Source of the DNA: Microbacterium paraoxydans
Lineage (GTDB): Bacteria; Actinomycetota; Actinomycetes; Actinomycetales; Microbacteriaceae
Direction: 5' to 3'
NCBI RefSeq assembly: GCF_018224615.1
Contig: NZ_JAGTUK010000001.1
Coordinates: forward strand, 310,001 to 374,000
Length of the DNA: 64,000 bases
In this document: piece after piece, positions 1-8,045 of the stretch
How the letters are laid out: each line of letters starts with the position of its first letter
Numbering within the stretch: the first letter of the stretch is position 1
Made by a program: the position numbers and the translations under genes
Notes under the pieces: model-generated
The model's database searches: none
What the model was told of the DNA's origin: nothing
The model's input: only the letters and a program-made list of their open reading frames with translations

Positions 1-753
1 GAGCGACAGGAACAGCCCGCCCGTCGCCCACCCGGCGACCACGGCCGGGGCGCCGCGCCAGAAGTCGCCGCGGATCGCCGCGGGGATCGACAGCCGGAAG
101 CGCAGCGACGCCCATGCGCCCGGCCGCCGCGGAGCCGTCTCGGGCACCACGAGGAACAGCGCGGCGAGCAGCACGTACAGCGTGGTCAGCGGGGCGAACA
201 CGTCGAGCAGCGCCTCCCCGCTCACGTCGAGCATCACCGCCGACACGAGCGCGCCGAGCGCCAGTCCGATGCCGGGGCTCAGCGCGTTCCACAGCGCCGC
301 GGTCCTCGCGCGACCGCCCGGCGCGAAGTCCAGCACCGTCGCCGACAGCGCCGAGATCAGCACCCCGCTCGCGACACCCTGGAGGATCCGCGCCACGAAC
401 AGCACCCAGACGGCGTCCGCGTGCCAGAACAGGAACATGCTGCCCGCGAGCAGCAGGAACCCGACGACCGCGACGGGCCGGCGCCCGACGTGGTCCGACA
501 GGGAGCCCGCCGTGAGCAGCGTCAGCAGCAGCGCGACCGCGTACACCGCGAACACCGCGCTGATCACTACCGCCTCGAACCCGATGTCGTGTGCAAGCAC
601 GGGGTAGAACGGCGACGGCGCACTCGCCCCCGCCATCATCAGGATCTGCGCGGCGACGACGAGCACGAACCCGAGCCGGGTGCGCGCCCCGGTCGGACGC
701 GATGGCGACGGCGCGACGGGCGGGGCGGTGACGATGGGCTCGGTGGTGGTCAT
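1..753 (-). CDS. MFS transporter (C-terminal part outside window)
   Basis: Drug-efflux-like major facilitator transporter in the inner membrane. About 251 residues are present and the reading frame is open to the window edge. After a 30-residue Pro/Thr-rich tail come a first membrane helix (RLGFVLVVAAQILMMAG) and the loop 2-3 signature SLSDHVGRRPVAVVG typical of MFS proteins, then a helix with FVARILQGVASG (motif B-like). The start is the ATG at 753. It is divergent from the ArsR-like regulator at 836, and the two operator-like repeats between them suggest that regulator represses it. The substrate cannot be read from sequence. Confidence 0.85.
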   Translation of the reverse strand, partial: MTTTEPIVTAPPVAPSPSRPTGARTRLGFVLVVAAQILMMAGASAPSPFYPVLAHDIGFEAVVISAVFAVYAVALLLTLLTAGSLSDHVGRRPVAVVGFLLLAGSMFLFWHADAVWVLFVARILQGVASGVLISALSATVLDFAPGGRARTAALWNALSPGIGLALGALVSAVMLDVSGEALLDVFAPLTTLYVLLAALFLVVPETAPRRPGAWASLRFRLSIPAAIRGDFWRGAPAVVAGWATGGLFLSL

Positions 754-769
754 GCGCGGCTCCTTGATG

Positions 770-787
770 GTTCGAGAATCATCGAAC
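770..787. promoter_or_regulatory. Operator-like inverted repeat, copy 1
   Basis: GTTCGA-N6-TCGAAC, a perfect 6-6-6 inverted repeat in the gap between the divergent MFS and ArsR-like genes. A second copy with one mismatch lies 47 bp downstream. The likely ligand is the regulator encoded at 836; this is inference. Confidence 0.65.
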
Positions 788-816
788 TCTCGGAGCGTAC
801 TCGCGATGCAGCGATT

Positions 817-834
817 GTTCAACTATTATCGAAC
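817..834. promoter_or_regulatory. Operator-like inverted repeat, copy 2, overlapping a -10
   Basis: GTTCAA-N6-TCGAAC, the same spaced dyad as 770-787 with one base changed. It spans TATTAT at 824-829, a good -10 hexamer ending seven bases before the ATG at 836. Transcription would therefore begin at or next to the start codon (leaderless), and binding here would block the regulator's own promoter. No convincing -35 is visible. Confidence 0.6.
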
Positions 835-835
835 C

Positions 836-1141
836 ATGCCCGGCGACCTGCCCCACCCGGAGCGCTCCGAGATCCAGCTGACCGAAGTGCTCTTCGCCCT
901 CAGCGACCCCGAGCGCCTCGCCATCGCCCGCCAGCTCGCCGACGGTCCGCTCGACATGGCCTCGTGCCACGCGACCGACCCGAACCTGCCGAAGTCCACC
1001 AAGTCGCACTTCATGAAGGTGCTGCGCGAGGCCGGGGTCATCCGCAACGAGCCCAACGGGCGCCGCCGCATCCTCACCCTCCGCCGCGACGACCTCGACG
1101 CCCGCTTCCCCGGACTCCTCGACTCCGTGCTGCAGGCCTAG
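836..1141 (+). CDS. ArsR-like winged-helix regulator
   Basis: A 101-residue winged-helix protein of ArsR type. Residues 15-80 contain a helix-turn-helix with EVLFALSDPERLAIARQLAD, followed by a recognition helix region (KSTKSHFMKVLREAGV) and a wing rich in Arg (GRRRILTLRRDDL). The ATG at 836 is chosen because an A-rich -10 sits seven bases before it and no ribosome site is seen, as expected for a leaderless transcript; an in-frame start further upstream would read through both operators. It is divergent from an MFS transporter, so it is probably an autorepressor that also controls that pump. The inducer is unknown. Confidence 0.8.
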   Translation: MPGDLPHPERSEIQLTEVLFALSDPERLAIARQLADGPLDMASCHATDPNLPKSTKSHFMKVLREAGVIRNEPNGRRRILTLRRDDLDARFPGLLDSVLQA

Positions 1142-1359
1142 TCTGCCCGAGCCTCCTCCGGCACCCACCGCAGCAGGTCGCCGGGCTGGCAGTCGAGTGC
1201 GGTGCACAGCGCGTCGAGCGTGGTGAACCGCACGGCCTTCGCCCGTCCGTTCTTCAGCACGGCGAGGTTCGTCGGGGTGATGCCGATGCGCTCCGCGAGT
1301 TCGCCGACGCCCATCTTGCGCCGCGCCATCATCACGTCGATGTCGACGACCACCGGCAT
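1138..1359 (-). CDS. XRE-family helix-turn-helix protein
   Basis: A 73-residue single-domain Cro/C1-type DNA-binding protein. The five-helix domain fills the chain: MMARRKMGVGELAERIGITP contains the first helices and the turn, with the recognition helix at TNLAVLKNGRAK. Proteins of this size (YozG/HipB-like) usually sit next to a DUF2975 membrane protein, as here: its ATG overlaps the stop of the upstream DUF2975 gene (ATGA), so the two are translationally coupled. The pair probably forms a small membrane-linked regulatory unit. It ends convergently with the ArsR-like gene, the two stops overlapping by four bases. Confidence 0.85.
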   Translation of the reverse strand: MPVVVDIDVMMARRKMGVGELAERIGITPTNLAVLKNGRAKAVRFTTLDALCTALDCQPGDLLRWVPEEARAD

Positions 1360-1847
1360 CAGATCACCTCGTCGTCGAGTTCGGAGCGCAGGGCCCTCGC
1401 CTCGGCGTCGCGGTCGATCGCCTGCCGCAGCAGCGCCTTCATCACCACCACCAGCAGCGCCATGCCGGCGAGCAGCACGCCCGCGCCGCCGATCAGCGCG
1501 ACCAGCCCGGGTGCCGCGGAACCCGGCACCAGGAGCCCGGCGAGCACCCACGCCAGCACGGCCGCCGCCAGGATCGCGCCGATGATCGTGTTCACGTAGC
1601 CGAACGACGACGCCGAGAAGATCGACCCCCGCCGCACTCGCGTGAGCAGTGCCCACACGCACACGCCGAACACCTGCAGCGTGACCACGCCCAGCACGGC
1701 GATCACCACGAGCGCGATCCGCGCCCACGGCGCCTCGCCCTCCAGGTCGTTCCACACGAGCGGCACCATCACCGTCTGCACCACGAGCGACCCCGCCAGC
1801 GCGAGCGCGATCACCGCCTTCAGCACCACGATCGTCGACCGTCCCAT
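1359..1847 (-). CDS. DUF2975 membrane protein
   Basis: A 162-residue protein with four predicted membrane helices (about 5-25, 40-65, 90-112 and 118-140) and a charged C-terminal tail rich in Arg, Asp and Glu. It matches DUF2975 in length and layout. The ATG at 1847 is preceded by AAGGGTGG about six bases away, which favours it over the in-frame start further upstream. It is the first gene of a two-gene operon with the XRE regulator. The function of DUF2975 is not known; in this pairing it may hold or sense a signal for the DNA-binding partner. Confidence 0.8.
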   Translation of the reverse strand: MGRSTIVVLKAVIALALAGSLVVQTVMVPLVWNDLEGEAPWARIALVVIAVLGVVTLQVFGVCVWALLTRVRRGSIFSASSFGYVNTIIGAILAAAVLAWVLAGLLVPGSAAPGLVALIGGAGVLLAGMALLVVVMKALLRQAIDRDAEARALRSELDDEVI

Positions 1848-1880
1848 GCCGCCACCCTTCATCGAAGAACAGCAGGAATC

Positions 1881-1959
1881 TATCGTTAATCGTTTGATCT
1901 GTCCAGGCGAAACTCCCACCCCACGCCCAGCGTCAGCGATATATCGTTAACTATCGTTC
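1881..1959. promoter_or_regulatory. PadR operator-like TATCGTTA repeats
   Basis: TATCGTTA occurs at 1881-1888 and 1942-1949, with TATCGTTC at 1952-1959; the second copy is part of a CGATATATCG palindrome. The repeats lie between the divergent DUF2975 and PadR genes, just before a GGGAGG ribosome site (1966-1971) for the PadR gene. They probably bind PadR itself; other owners cannot be excluded. Confidence 0.5.
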
Positions 1960-1976
1960 ACGACTGGGAGGTCATC

Positions 1977-2609
1977 ATGAGCAACGCAGTCCCCTCCAAC
2001 CCGTTCGGCGGAACCGGGAACACCGGTGGCGGCGGGAGCGGCGACGTGACCGGCGGTCTCGGCAGCCTCTTCGGCGGACCCCACGGCCCCGCCGGCGCCA
2101 TCTTCGAGGCCATGGACCAGCTGCGCAAGTCGTTCGAGTCGCGCCCGTCCGGCGGCTCCCGCATGGCCCGCGGCGATGTCCGCGCCGCCGTGCTGTCGCT
2201 CCTCGCCGAGCGCCCCATGCACGGCTACCAGATCATCAACGAGATCGCCGAGCGCAGCGGCGGCACGTGGAAGCCCAGCGCGGGCTCCGTCTACCCGACG
2301 CTCCAGCTGCTCGCCGACGAGGGGCTGATCGAGGCCGAGGAGCAGAACGGCCGCAAGACGTACGCCCTCACTGAGGCCGGCCGTGCCGTGGCCGACGAGA
2401 GCTCCGAGACGCCCGCACCGTGGGTGTCGACCTCGGAGAAGGACCGCGGTCGCGACCCCCGCTACAGCGCGCTGCCCAAGGCCGGGGTCGACCTCGCCGC
2501 CGCGGCCGCGCAGGTGGGGCGCAGCGGCTCGGCGGAGCAGGTGCAGCAGGCCATCGAGGTGCTCGACGACGCCCGCCGTAGGCTGTACACGATCCTCGCC
2601 CAGGGGTGA
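1977..2609 (+). CDS. PadR-family transcriptional regulator
   Basis: A 210-residue PadR regulator. Residues 1-60 are a Gly/Pro-rich leader that is likely disordered. The winged helix lies at about 65-130: VRAAVLSLLAERPMHGYQI is the PadR signature, followed by SAGSVYPTLQLLADEGLI and a wing with GRKTYALTEAG. The C-terminal 60 residues, from about 150, form the dimerising helix region. The start at 1977 follows GGGAGG at a good distance. TATCGTTA repeats upstream suggest autoregulation. The ABC1 kinase gene begins 46 bases downstream on the same strand and may be co-transcribed. Confidence 0.9.
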   Translation: MSNAVPSNPFGGTGNTGGGGSGDVTGGLGSLFGGPHGPAGAIFEAMDQLRKSFESRPSGGSRMARGDVRAAVLSLLAERPMHGYQIINEIAERSGGTWKPSAGSVYPTLQLLADEGLIEAEEQNGRKTYALTEAGRAVADESSETPAPWVSTSEKDRGRDPRYSALPKAGVDLAAAAAQVGRSGSAEQVQQAIEVLDDARRRLYTILAQG

Positions 2610-2655
2610 CCCGCGTCGTGCGGCGTCCGGCGCGGAACGGCGGAAGGATGACGCG

Positions 2656-4335
2656 ATGACGGAGGCGGCGGCTCAGGGCGTGCATCGCGCCAGATACCGT
2701 CGCATCCTGTCGTTCGCGAGCCGCGAGTTCGTGAAGATCTGGTGGTTCGAGCTCGTCCTTCCGCGGTTCGGTCTCGGCCGCATCTCCGAGCGCACGCGGC
2801 CGCAGCGCATGCAGCGCTTCGCCCGCCGCTTCCACGCCCTGGCGGTCGAGCTCGGCGGGCTCATGATCAAGGTCGGGCAGTTCATGTCGTCGCGCCTCGA
2901 CGTGCTGCCGCCCGAGATCACGAGCGAGTTGGAGGGTCTGCAGGACGAGGTGCCTGCCGTGCCCACCCCGCAGATCCGCGCGCTCGCGGAGGCCGAGCTG
3001 GGCATCCCGCTCGACCGCGCCTACGCCTGGTTCGACGACACCCCGGTCGCGGCGGCCTCGCTCGGCCAGGTGCACCGGGCGCGGCTGTCGGCGCTCGACG
3101 CGCAGGACACCGGGCTCGACGAGGTCGTGGTGAAGGTGCAGCGCCCGGGCATCGACGAGATCGTCGCGGTCGACCTGGCCGCCCTGCGCCGCGTGGCGCG
3201 CTGGCTCACGCGCGTGCGGATCGTGGCCGACCGGGTGGATGCTCCCGCGCTCGTGGAGGAGTTCGCCGCGACGAGCCTGGAGGAGATCGACTACCTGCAC
3301 GAGGCGCGCAGCGCGGAGCGGTTCCGGGAGAACTTCGCCGACGACCCGCGCGTGGCCGCGCCCGACATCGTGTGGGAGCGCACCACCCGCCGGGTGCTCA
3401 CGCTGTCCGACGTGACCGCGATCAAGATCAACGACACGGACGCGCTGCGGGCCGCAGGGATCGACCCGTCCGCGGTGGCCGACGCGTTCGCCGAGGTCAT
3501 GTTCGACCAGGTGTTCACGCATCGCTTCGTGCACGCCGACCCGCACCCGGGCAACATCTTCGTCACCCCGGTCCCCACGGAGGCCGGGTTCCGCCTCACC
3601 TTCATCGACTTCGGCATGATGGCGGAGGTCCCCGACAACCTCCGCGAGGGGCTGCGCATGCTCCTGATCGCGGTCACCGCGCGCGACAGCCGCGGACTCG
3701 TCGCCGCCGCGCAGGAGATCGGGGTGCTGTTGCCCTCGGCCGACACCGCGGAACTGGAGCGCGCCCTCACGGCCCTGTTCGCGCGCTTCGGCGGCATGGG
3801 CTTCGCCGAGCTGAGCCGCGTCGACCCGCGCGAGTTCCGCGACTTCGGCGAGGAGTTCGGCGACATGGTGCGGCGCCTGCCGTTGCAGTTGCCGGAGAAC
3901 ATGCTGCTGCTGATCCGCGCGGTGTCGCTGACCTCGGGCATGTGCAGCGGCCTCGACCCCGCGTTCAACGTGTGGGATGCGGCCGAGCCCTACGCCGCCC
4001 GGCTGCTGCGAGACGAGTCGGGCAACCTGATGCAGGACATGGCCGAACAGGCGATGGCGAACGCGGCGACCACGTGGCGCCTCCCGGGGCGCATCGACCG
4101 CATCATCACGCGCATCGACGACGGCACCGTGTCGTTCGACACCTCCCGCCTGGAGCGACGCCTCGACCGGCTGGAGGGCATCGCGCGCCGCATCGCCTCC
4201 GGGGTGCTGTTCGCCGCGATGCTCGTGGGCGGCGCGCTGCTCGTCGCCGCGGTGCCGCCGCTCGGGATCACGCTGCTGTGCGTTTCGGTGCTGCCCCTGC
4301 TGGGCGCGCTGTTCGCGGGGCGGCGCCCCCGCTAG
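2656..4335 (+). CDS. ABC1/UbiB-family atypical kinase
   Basis: A 559-residue member of the ABC1 (AarF/UbiB/ADCK) kinase-like family. The family hallmark KxGQ is at residues 72-75 (IKVGQFMSSRLDVLP). The Ala-rich loop AAASLGQVHRA, the VVVKVQRPGI lysine strand, the catalytic-loop-like HADPHPGNIF and the metal-binding FIDFGMM follow in order. Two hydrophobic helices close the C-terminus (about 515-555), as in membrane-anchored members. UbiB proteins support quinone or isoprenoid lipid handling and have ATPase activity; actinobacteria make menaquinone, so the exact role here is unknown. The ATG at 2656 has an AAGGA element 9-13 bases upstream. Confidence 0.9.
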   Translation: MTEAAAQGVHRARYRRILSFASREFVKIWWFELVLPRFGLGRISERTRPQRMQRFARRFHALAVELGGLMIKVGQFMSSRLDVLPPEITSELEGLQDEVPAVPTPQIRALAEAELGIPLDRAYAWFDDTPVAAASLGQVHRARLSALDAQDTGLDEVVVKVQRPGIDEIVAVDLAALRRVARWLTRVRIVADRVDAPALVEEFAATSLEEIDYLHEARSAERFRENFADDPRVAAPDIVWERTTRRVLTLSDVTAIKINDTDALRAAGIDPSAVADAFAEVMFDQVFTHRFVHADPHPGNIFVTPVPTEAGFRLTFIDFGMMAEVPDNLREGLRMLLIAVTARDSRGLVAAAQEIGVLLPSADTAELERALTALFARFGGMGFAELSRVDPREFRDFGEEFGDMVRRLPLQLPENMLLLIRAVSLTSGMCSGLDPAFNVWDAAEPYAARLLRDESGNLMQDMAEQAMANAATTWRLPGRIDRIITRIDDGTVSFDTSRLERRLDRLEGIARRIASGVLFAAMLVGGALLVAAVPPLGITLLCVSVLPLLGALFAGRRPR

Positions 4336-4408
4336 ACCTCGGCGTCGTCCGGCTGCCATCCGCGCAGGACCCACGGCGGCGGTGGCGCGCGTGGGAGGAT
4401 GGACTCTC

Positions 4409-6361
4409 ATGGAGACCCCCCGCGAACAGCCTCCCCGCACGACCGCCTCCAACATCGTCCCCAAGGCCGGCGAGACCGCGCGCAAGATCGTGCGCGACAT
4501 CACCACGGTCCCGCCGCGCAGCGTGCACCCCGCGCTCGTGCCGGGCGTCTCGGTGGAGGAGACCGGGCGCACGTACCGCACCGACCCGCTCGTGTTCGGT
4601 GTGGCCGCGGCGTTCGCCCTCGGTTTCATCGCGTGGGGGGTGTTCGCCGGCGACAACCTCGCGGGCACCACGAGCACGGTGCTCGCGTGGGTGGTGGAGT
4701 ACTTCGGCTTCTTCTTCACCACGATCGCGACGATCATCCTCGTGTTCATGCTGTTCGTCGGGTTCAGCCGCTACGGCCGCATCCCGCTCGGCCGCGACGA
4801 CGAGGAGCCCGAGTTCTCGATGTTCTCGTGGATCTCCATGCTGTTCGCCGCGGGCATGGGCATCGGCCTGGTGTTCTGGGGTGCCGCGGAGCCGCTGACG
4901 TTCTTCGAGAACCCGCCGCCCGGCACGGTCGAGGCGAACACGCTCGAGGCGATGCACACCGCGCAGGCGCAGGTGCTGTATCACTGGGGCCCGCAGGCGT
5001 GGGCGTTCTACGCGCTCGTGGGCGGTGCGATCGCGTACGGCGCCTACCGCCGAGGCCGCACCCCGCTGATCTCCTCCATCTTCGCGCCGCTGCTGGGCGA
5101 GAACCGCACCACGGGACCGATCGGCCGCACGATCGACATCTTCTCGATCATCGTGACGCTCTTCGGCACGGCGGCGTCGCTCGGTCTCGGGGCACTCCAG
5201 ATCGGACACGGCGTCGAGCTCGTGAGCGGCATCGGGCCGCTCGGCAACGGCATCCTGATCGCGGTCATCGCGGTGCTCACGGCCTGCTTCATCGCGTCGG
5301 CGGTGTCGGGTGTGTCGAAGGGCATCAGGGCGCTGTCGAACATCAACGCGGTCGTGGCGATCCTGCTGGCGTTCTTCGTGTTCTTCGTGGGTCCGACCCT
5401 GCTCATCCTGAACGTGATCCCCTCCGTCGCCGTCCAGTTCCTCGGCGACCTGCCCACCATGATCGGCCGGTCCGCGTCGCAGGGCGAGGCCGCGGAGGCG
5501 TTCCTGTCGAGCTGGACGATCTTCTACTGGGCGTGGTGGATCTCGTGGTCGCCCTTCGTCGGCATGTTCATCGCGAAGATCTCCCGCGGCCGCACGCTGC
5601 GCCAGTTCGTGTCGGTCGTGATCGTGGTGCCGTCAGCGATCTCGCTGGTGTGGTTCGCGATCTTCGGCACGACCGCCATCCAGCAGCAGATGAACGGTGC
5701 CGGGCTCGTGGTCGACCCGCCGGAAGAGGTGCTGTTCGGCGTGCTGGAGAACCTGCCGTTCCCGCTCGTCACCAGCATCGTGCTGATCCTGCTCATCGCG
5801 ATCTTCTTCATCACGGGCGCCGATTCCGCCTCGCTCGTGATGGGCACGCTGTCGCAGCAGGGGCGTCCCGATCCGTCGCGCTGGGTCGCGGTGGTGTGGG
5901 GCGTGCTGGTCGGCGTGATCGCCGCGGTCCTGCTCGTGAGCGGTGCGGAGGGCAGCGGCCTGCAGTCGCTGCAGAACGCGACGATCATCGCGGCCCTGCC
6001 GTTCGCGATCATCATGGCGTTCATGATGATCGCGTTCATGAAGGACCTGCGCCGCGACCCGCTGATCCTGCGCGACCGCTACGCCCGCGCGGCCGTGCGG
6101 CACAGCGTCATGGCGGGGCTGGAGGAGTACGGCGACGACTTCGCGCTCGTGCCCGTCGAGTACGACCACTCCGAGGACGACCTGGCGTGGATCGACGAGG
6201 ACACGGTCGACGACACGCTCGCGGAGGTGTACGAGGCCGCGACCGAGGCGATCGACATCGTCCCGCCCGCGGAGGTCGAAGCCGCGGTGGACGCCGCGCT
6301 GGATCAGCCGGACGAGTCCGCGCAGCCGGGCGCCGAGGGCCCGCGCACGCCCGCCGGCTGA
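4409..6361 (+). CDS. BCCT-family betaine/choline-type transporter
   Basis: A 650-residue betaine/carnitine/choline transporter, a 12-helix LeuT-fold symporter taking up osmolytes driven by sodium or protons. The family Trp-rich motif is clear in FYWAWWISWSPFVGMFIAKI, and helix 3 carries MLFAAGMGIGLVFWGAAEP. About 40 N-terminal and 100 C-terminal residues are hydrophilic; the acidic tail (YDHSEDDLAWIDEDTVDD) may be an osmosensing domain, as in BetP-like members. The ATG at 4409 is preceded by GGGAGGA; an in-frame ATG 27 bases upstream lacks such a site. It ends six bases from the convergent SDR gene. Substrate specificity is not assigned. Confidence 0.9.
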   Translation: METPREQPPRTTASNIVPKAGETARKIVRDITTVPPRSVHPALVPGVSVEETGRTYRTDPLVFGVAAAFALGFIAWGVFAGDNLAGTTSTVLAWVVEYFGFFFTTIATIILVFMLFVGFSRYGRIPLGRDDEEPEFSMFSWISMLFAAGMGIGLVFWGAAEPLTFFENPPPGTVEANTLEAMHTAQAQVLYHWGPQAWAFYALVGGAIAYGAYRRGRTPLISSIFAPLLGENRTTGPIGRTIDIFSIIVTLFGTAASLGLGALQIGHGVELVSGIGPLGNGILIAVIAVLTACFIASAVSGVSKGIRALSNINAVVAILLAFFVFFVGPTLLILNVIPSVAVQFLGDLPTMIGRSASQGEAAEAFLSSWTIFYWAWWISWSPFVGMFIAKISRGRTLRQFVSVVIVVPSAISLVWFAIFGTTAIQQQMNGAGLVVDPPEEVLFGVLENLPFPLVTSIVLILLIAIFFITGADSASLVMGTLSQQGRPDPSRWVAVVWGVLVGVIAAVLLVSGAEGSGLQSLQNATIIAALPFAIIMAFMMIAFMKDLRRDPLILRDRYARAAVRHSVMAGLEEYGDDFALVPVEYDHSEDDLAWIDEDTVDDTLAEVYEAATEAIDIVPPAEVEAAVDAALDQPDESAQPGAEGPRTPAG

Positions 6362-6367
6362 CCCGCG

Positions 6368-7930
6368 TCACGCGACCGGGGGAGCCTCCACGGGTGCCGG
6401 GGTCTCGGCTGCGGCCGTGATGCGCGCGGCCATGCCGGAGAAGATGAGCCCGTGGAAGGGCAGCACCGCCAGCCAGTAGAGCCGACCGGTGAGGCCGCGC
6501 GGGAAGAAGATCGCGCGCTGCTCGTACCGCGCCCCGTCGCCGTCGGGCACGGCGCGCAGTTCGAGCCACGCCTCTCCCGGCACCTTCATCTCGGCGCGCA
6601 GTCGCAGCAGGTGTGCGGCCTCGGTCTGCTCCACGGCCTCCACGCGCCAGAAGTCGATCGCGTCGCCGACCCGGGCGCCCGTGCGGCTGCGGCGTCCGCG
6701 CCGCAGGCCGACGCCGCCCACCACCCGGTCCATCCAGCCTCGGACGGCCCACAGCAGCGGCGAGGAGTACCAGCCGTTCTCCCCGCCGATCCCGAGGATC
6801 ACGCGCCATAGTTCCGCGACCGAGGCGTGGGTGCGCACGGAGCGGGCGTCGGTGAACACGGTGCGCCCCGCCCAGTCGGGGTCGCTGGGCAGCGGGTCGC
6901 TCGGTGCGCCTGACACCTCCGCGTCCTGCCAGCTGGTCTCGATCGCGTCGGCGTCCACGCGGCCGAGCGCGAGGGCGACGGCGCGGCGGTACGGGGTGAG
7001 GCCCCCTTCCGGGCGCGGGATCAGCTCGTCGATCGCGTGGTCCTTCATGATGCACTCGTTCTGCAGCGACGCGACGAGCGGGCGGGCGATCGACCGCGGC
7101 ACCGGGGTCACGAGGTTCACCCAGTGCGACGCGAGTTCGGGGGTGAGCACGGGGAGGGCGGCGATCGCGCGCTGACGGAGCCCGGCCTCGACCGCGTAGC
7201 CGTTCATCATCTGCCCGTAGCGCAGCACGTCGGGGCCGCCGATGTCGACGGCGCGGTTCACGTCGGGGTCGATGCGGGCGGCGCCGAGCAGGTAGTGCAG
7301 CACGTCGCGCACGGAGATCGGCTGGATGCGGTTGCGGACCCACTTCGGCGCGGGCATGTAGGGCAGCACATCGGTCAGGTGCCGGATCATCTCGAACGAG
7401 GCGGAACCGGAGCCGATCACCACGCCGGCTTGGAGCACGAGGGTGGGCACGCCGGAGTCGAGGAGGATCTCGCCGACGCGCACGCGCGAGCGCAGGTGAG
7501 GGGAGAGGGTCACGTCGTCGGGGTGCAGGCCGCCGAGGTAGACGATGCGCCGCACTCCGGCCTGTGCGGCGGCGCGGGCGACGGTGTGGGCGGCGCGCTC
7601 GTCGCTCTCCTCGAAACCCTTGCCGGCGGACATCGAGTGGATCAGGTAGTAGACGACGTCGACGTCGTCCATCGCGGTCTCCACGGCGGCCTGGTCGTCG
7701 GCGGATCCCTCGACGATCTCGCACTCGTCTCCCCACGGGAACGATCGGGCGCGGGCGCCGTCGCGCGCCAGGACGCGCACGCGGTAGCCGGCGTTGAGCA
7801 GGCGGGGGGTGAGGCGCCCGCCGATGTAGCCGGTGGCGCCGAGCACGAGCGCGCGCGGCGCGGTGCCGTCGGGGCGGGGGACCGCGCGCAGCATCTCCTC
7901 GCGGCCGGTGGGCTGGGTGAGCTCGCTCAT
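6368..7930 (-). CDS. SDR/NmrA-like oxidoreductase with DUF2867 domain
   Basis: A 520-residue two-domain protein. Residues 25-300 are an atypical short-chain dehydrogenase with the dinucleotide loop GATGYIGG (31-38) and an NAD(P)-type RVLARDGARARSF strand; the order resembles complex-I-subunit/YbjT proteins. Residues about 330-500 match DUF2867, a SRPBCC-like domain (RVILGIGGENGWYSS, GDAIDFWRVEAVE), with a hydrophobic stretch near GRLYWLAVLPFHGLIFSGM. Such fusions are common in actinobacteria, and their substrate is not known. The gene stands alone, convergent with the BCCT gene and divergent from the MFS permease. Confidence 0.85.
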   Translation of the reverse strand: MSELTQPTGREEMLRAVPRPDGTAPRALVLGATGYIGGRLTPRLLNAGYRVRVLARDGARARSFPWGDECEIVEGSADDQAAVETAMDDVDVVYYLIHSMSAGKGFEESDERAAHTVARAAAQAGVRRIVYLGGLHPDDVTLSPHLRSRVRVGEILLDSGVPTLVLQAGVVIGSGSASFEMIRHLTDVLPYMPAPKWVRNRIQPISVRDVLHYLLGAARIDPDVNRAVDIGGPDVLRYGQMMNGYAVEAGLRQRAIAALPVLTPELASHWVNLVTPVPRSIARPLVASLQNECIMKDHAIDELIPRPEGGLTPYRRAVALALGRVDADAIETSWQDAEVSGAPSDPLPSDPDWAGRTVFTDARSVRTHASVAELWRVILGIGGENGWYSSPLLWAVRGWMDRVVGGVGLRRGRRSRTGARVGDAIDFWRVEAVEQTEAAHLLRLRAEMKVPGEAWLELRAVPDGDGARYEQRAIFFPRGLTGRLYWLAVLPFHGLIFSGMAARITAAAETPAPVEAPPVA

Positions 7931-8045
7931 GTTCCGAGCGTAGGCCGCGGTCGCGTGCTCGGGAACTGCGGACCGTGCCTCGTGCGCCGCGGCCGCCGAG
8001 CGATCGGGTCGCCGGGAGGGCGTCGGTCGCGGTACGGTCGTTGTC

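Noticed and set aside
2368..4749. Leftward 793-residue open frame over the ABC1 kinase and BCCT genes
   Set aside because: It is antisense to two well-supported genes, has low complexity (Arg/His/Asp-rich) and no family motif. High G+C makes such long shadow frames common here.
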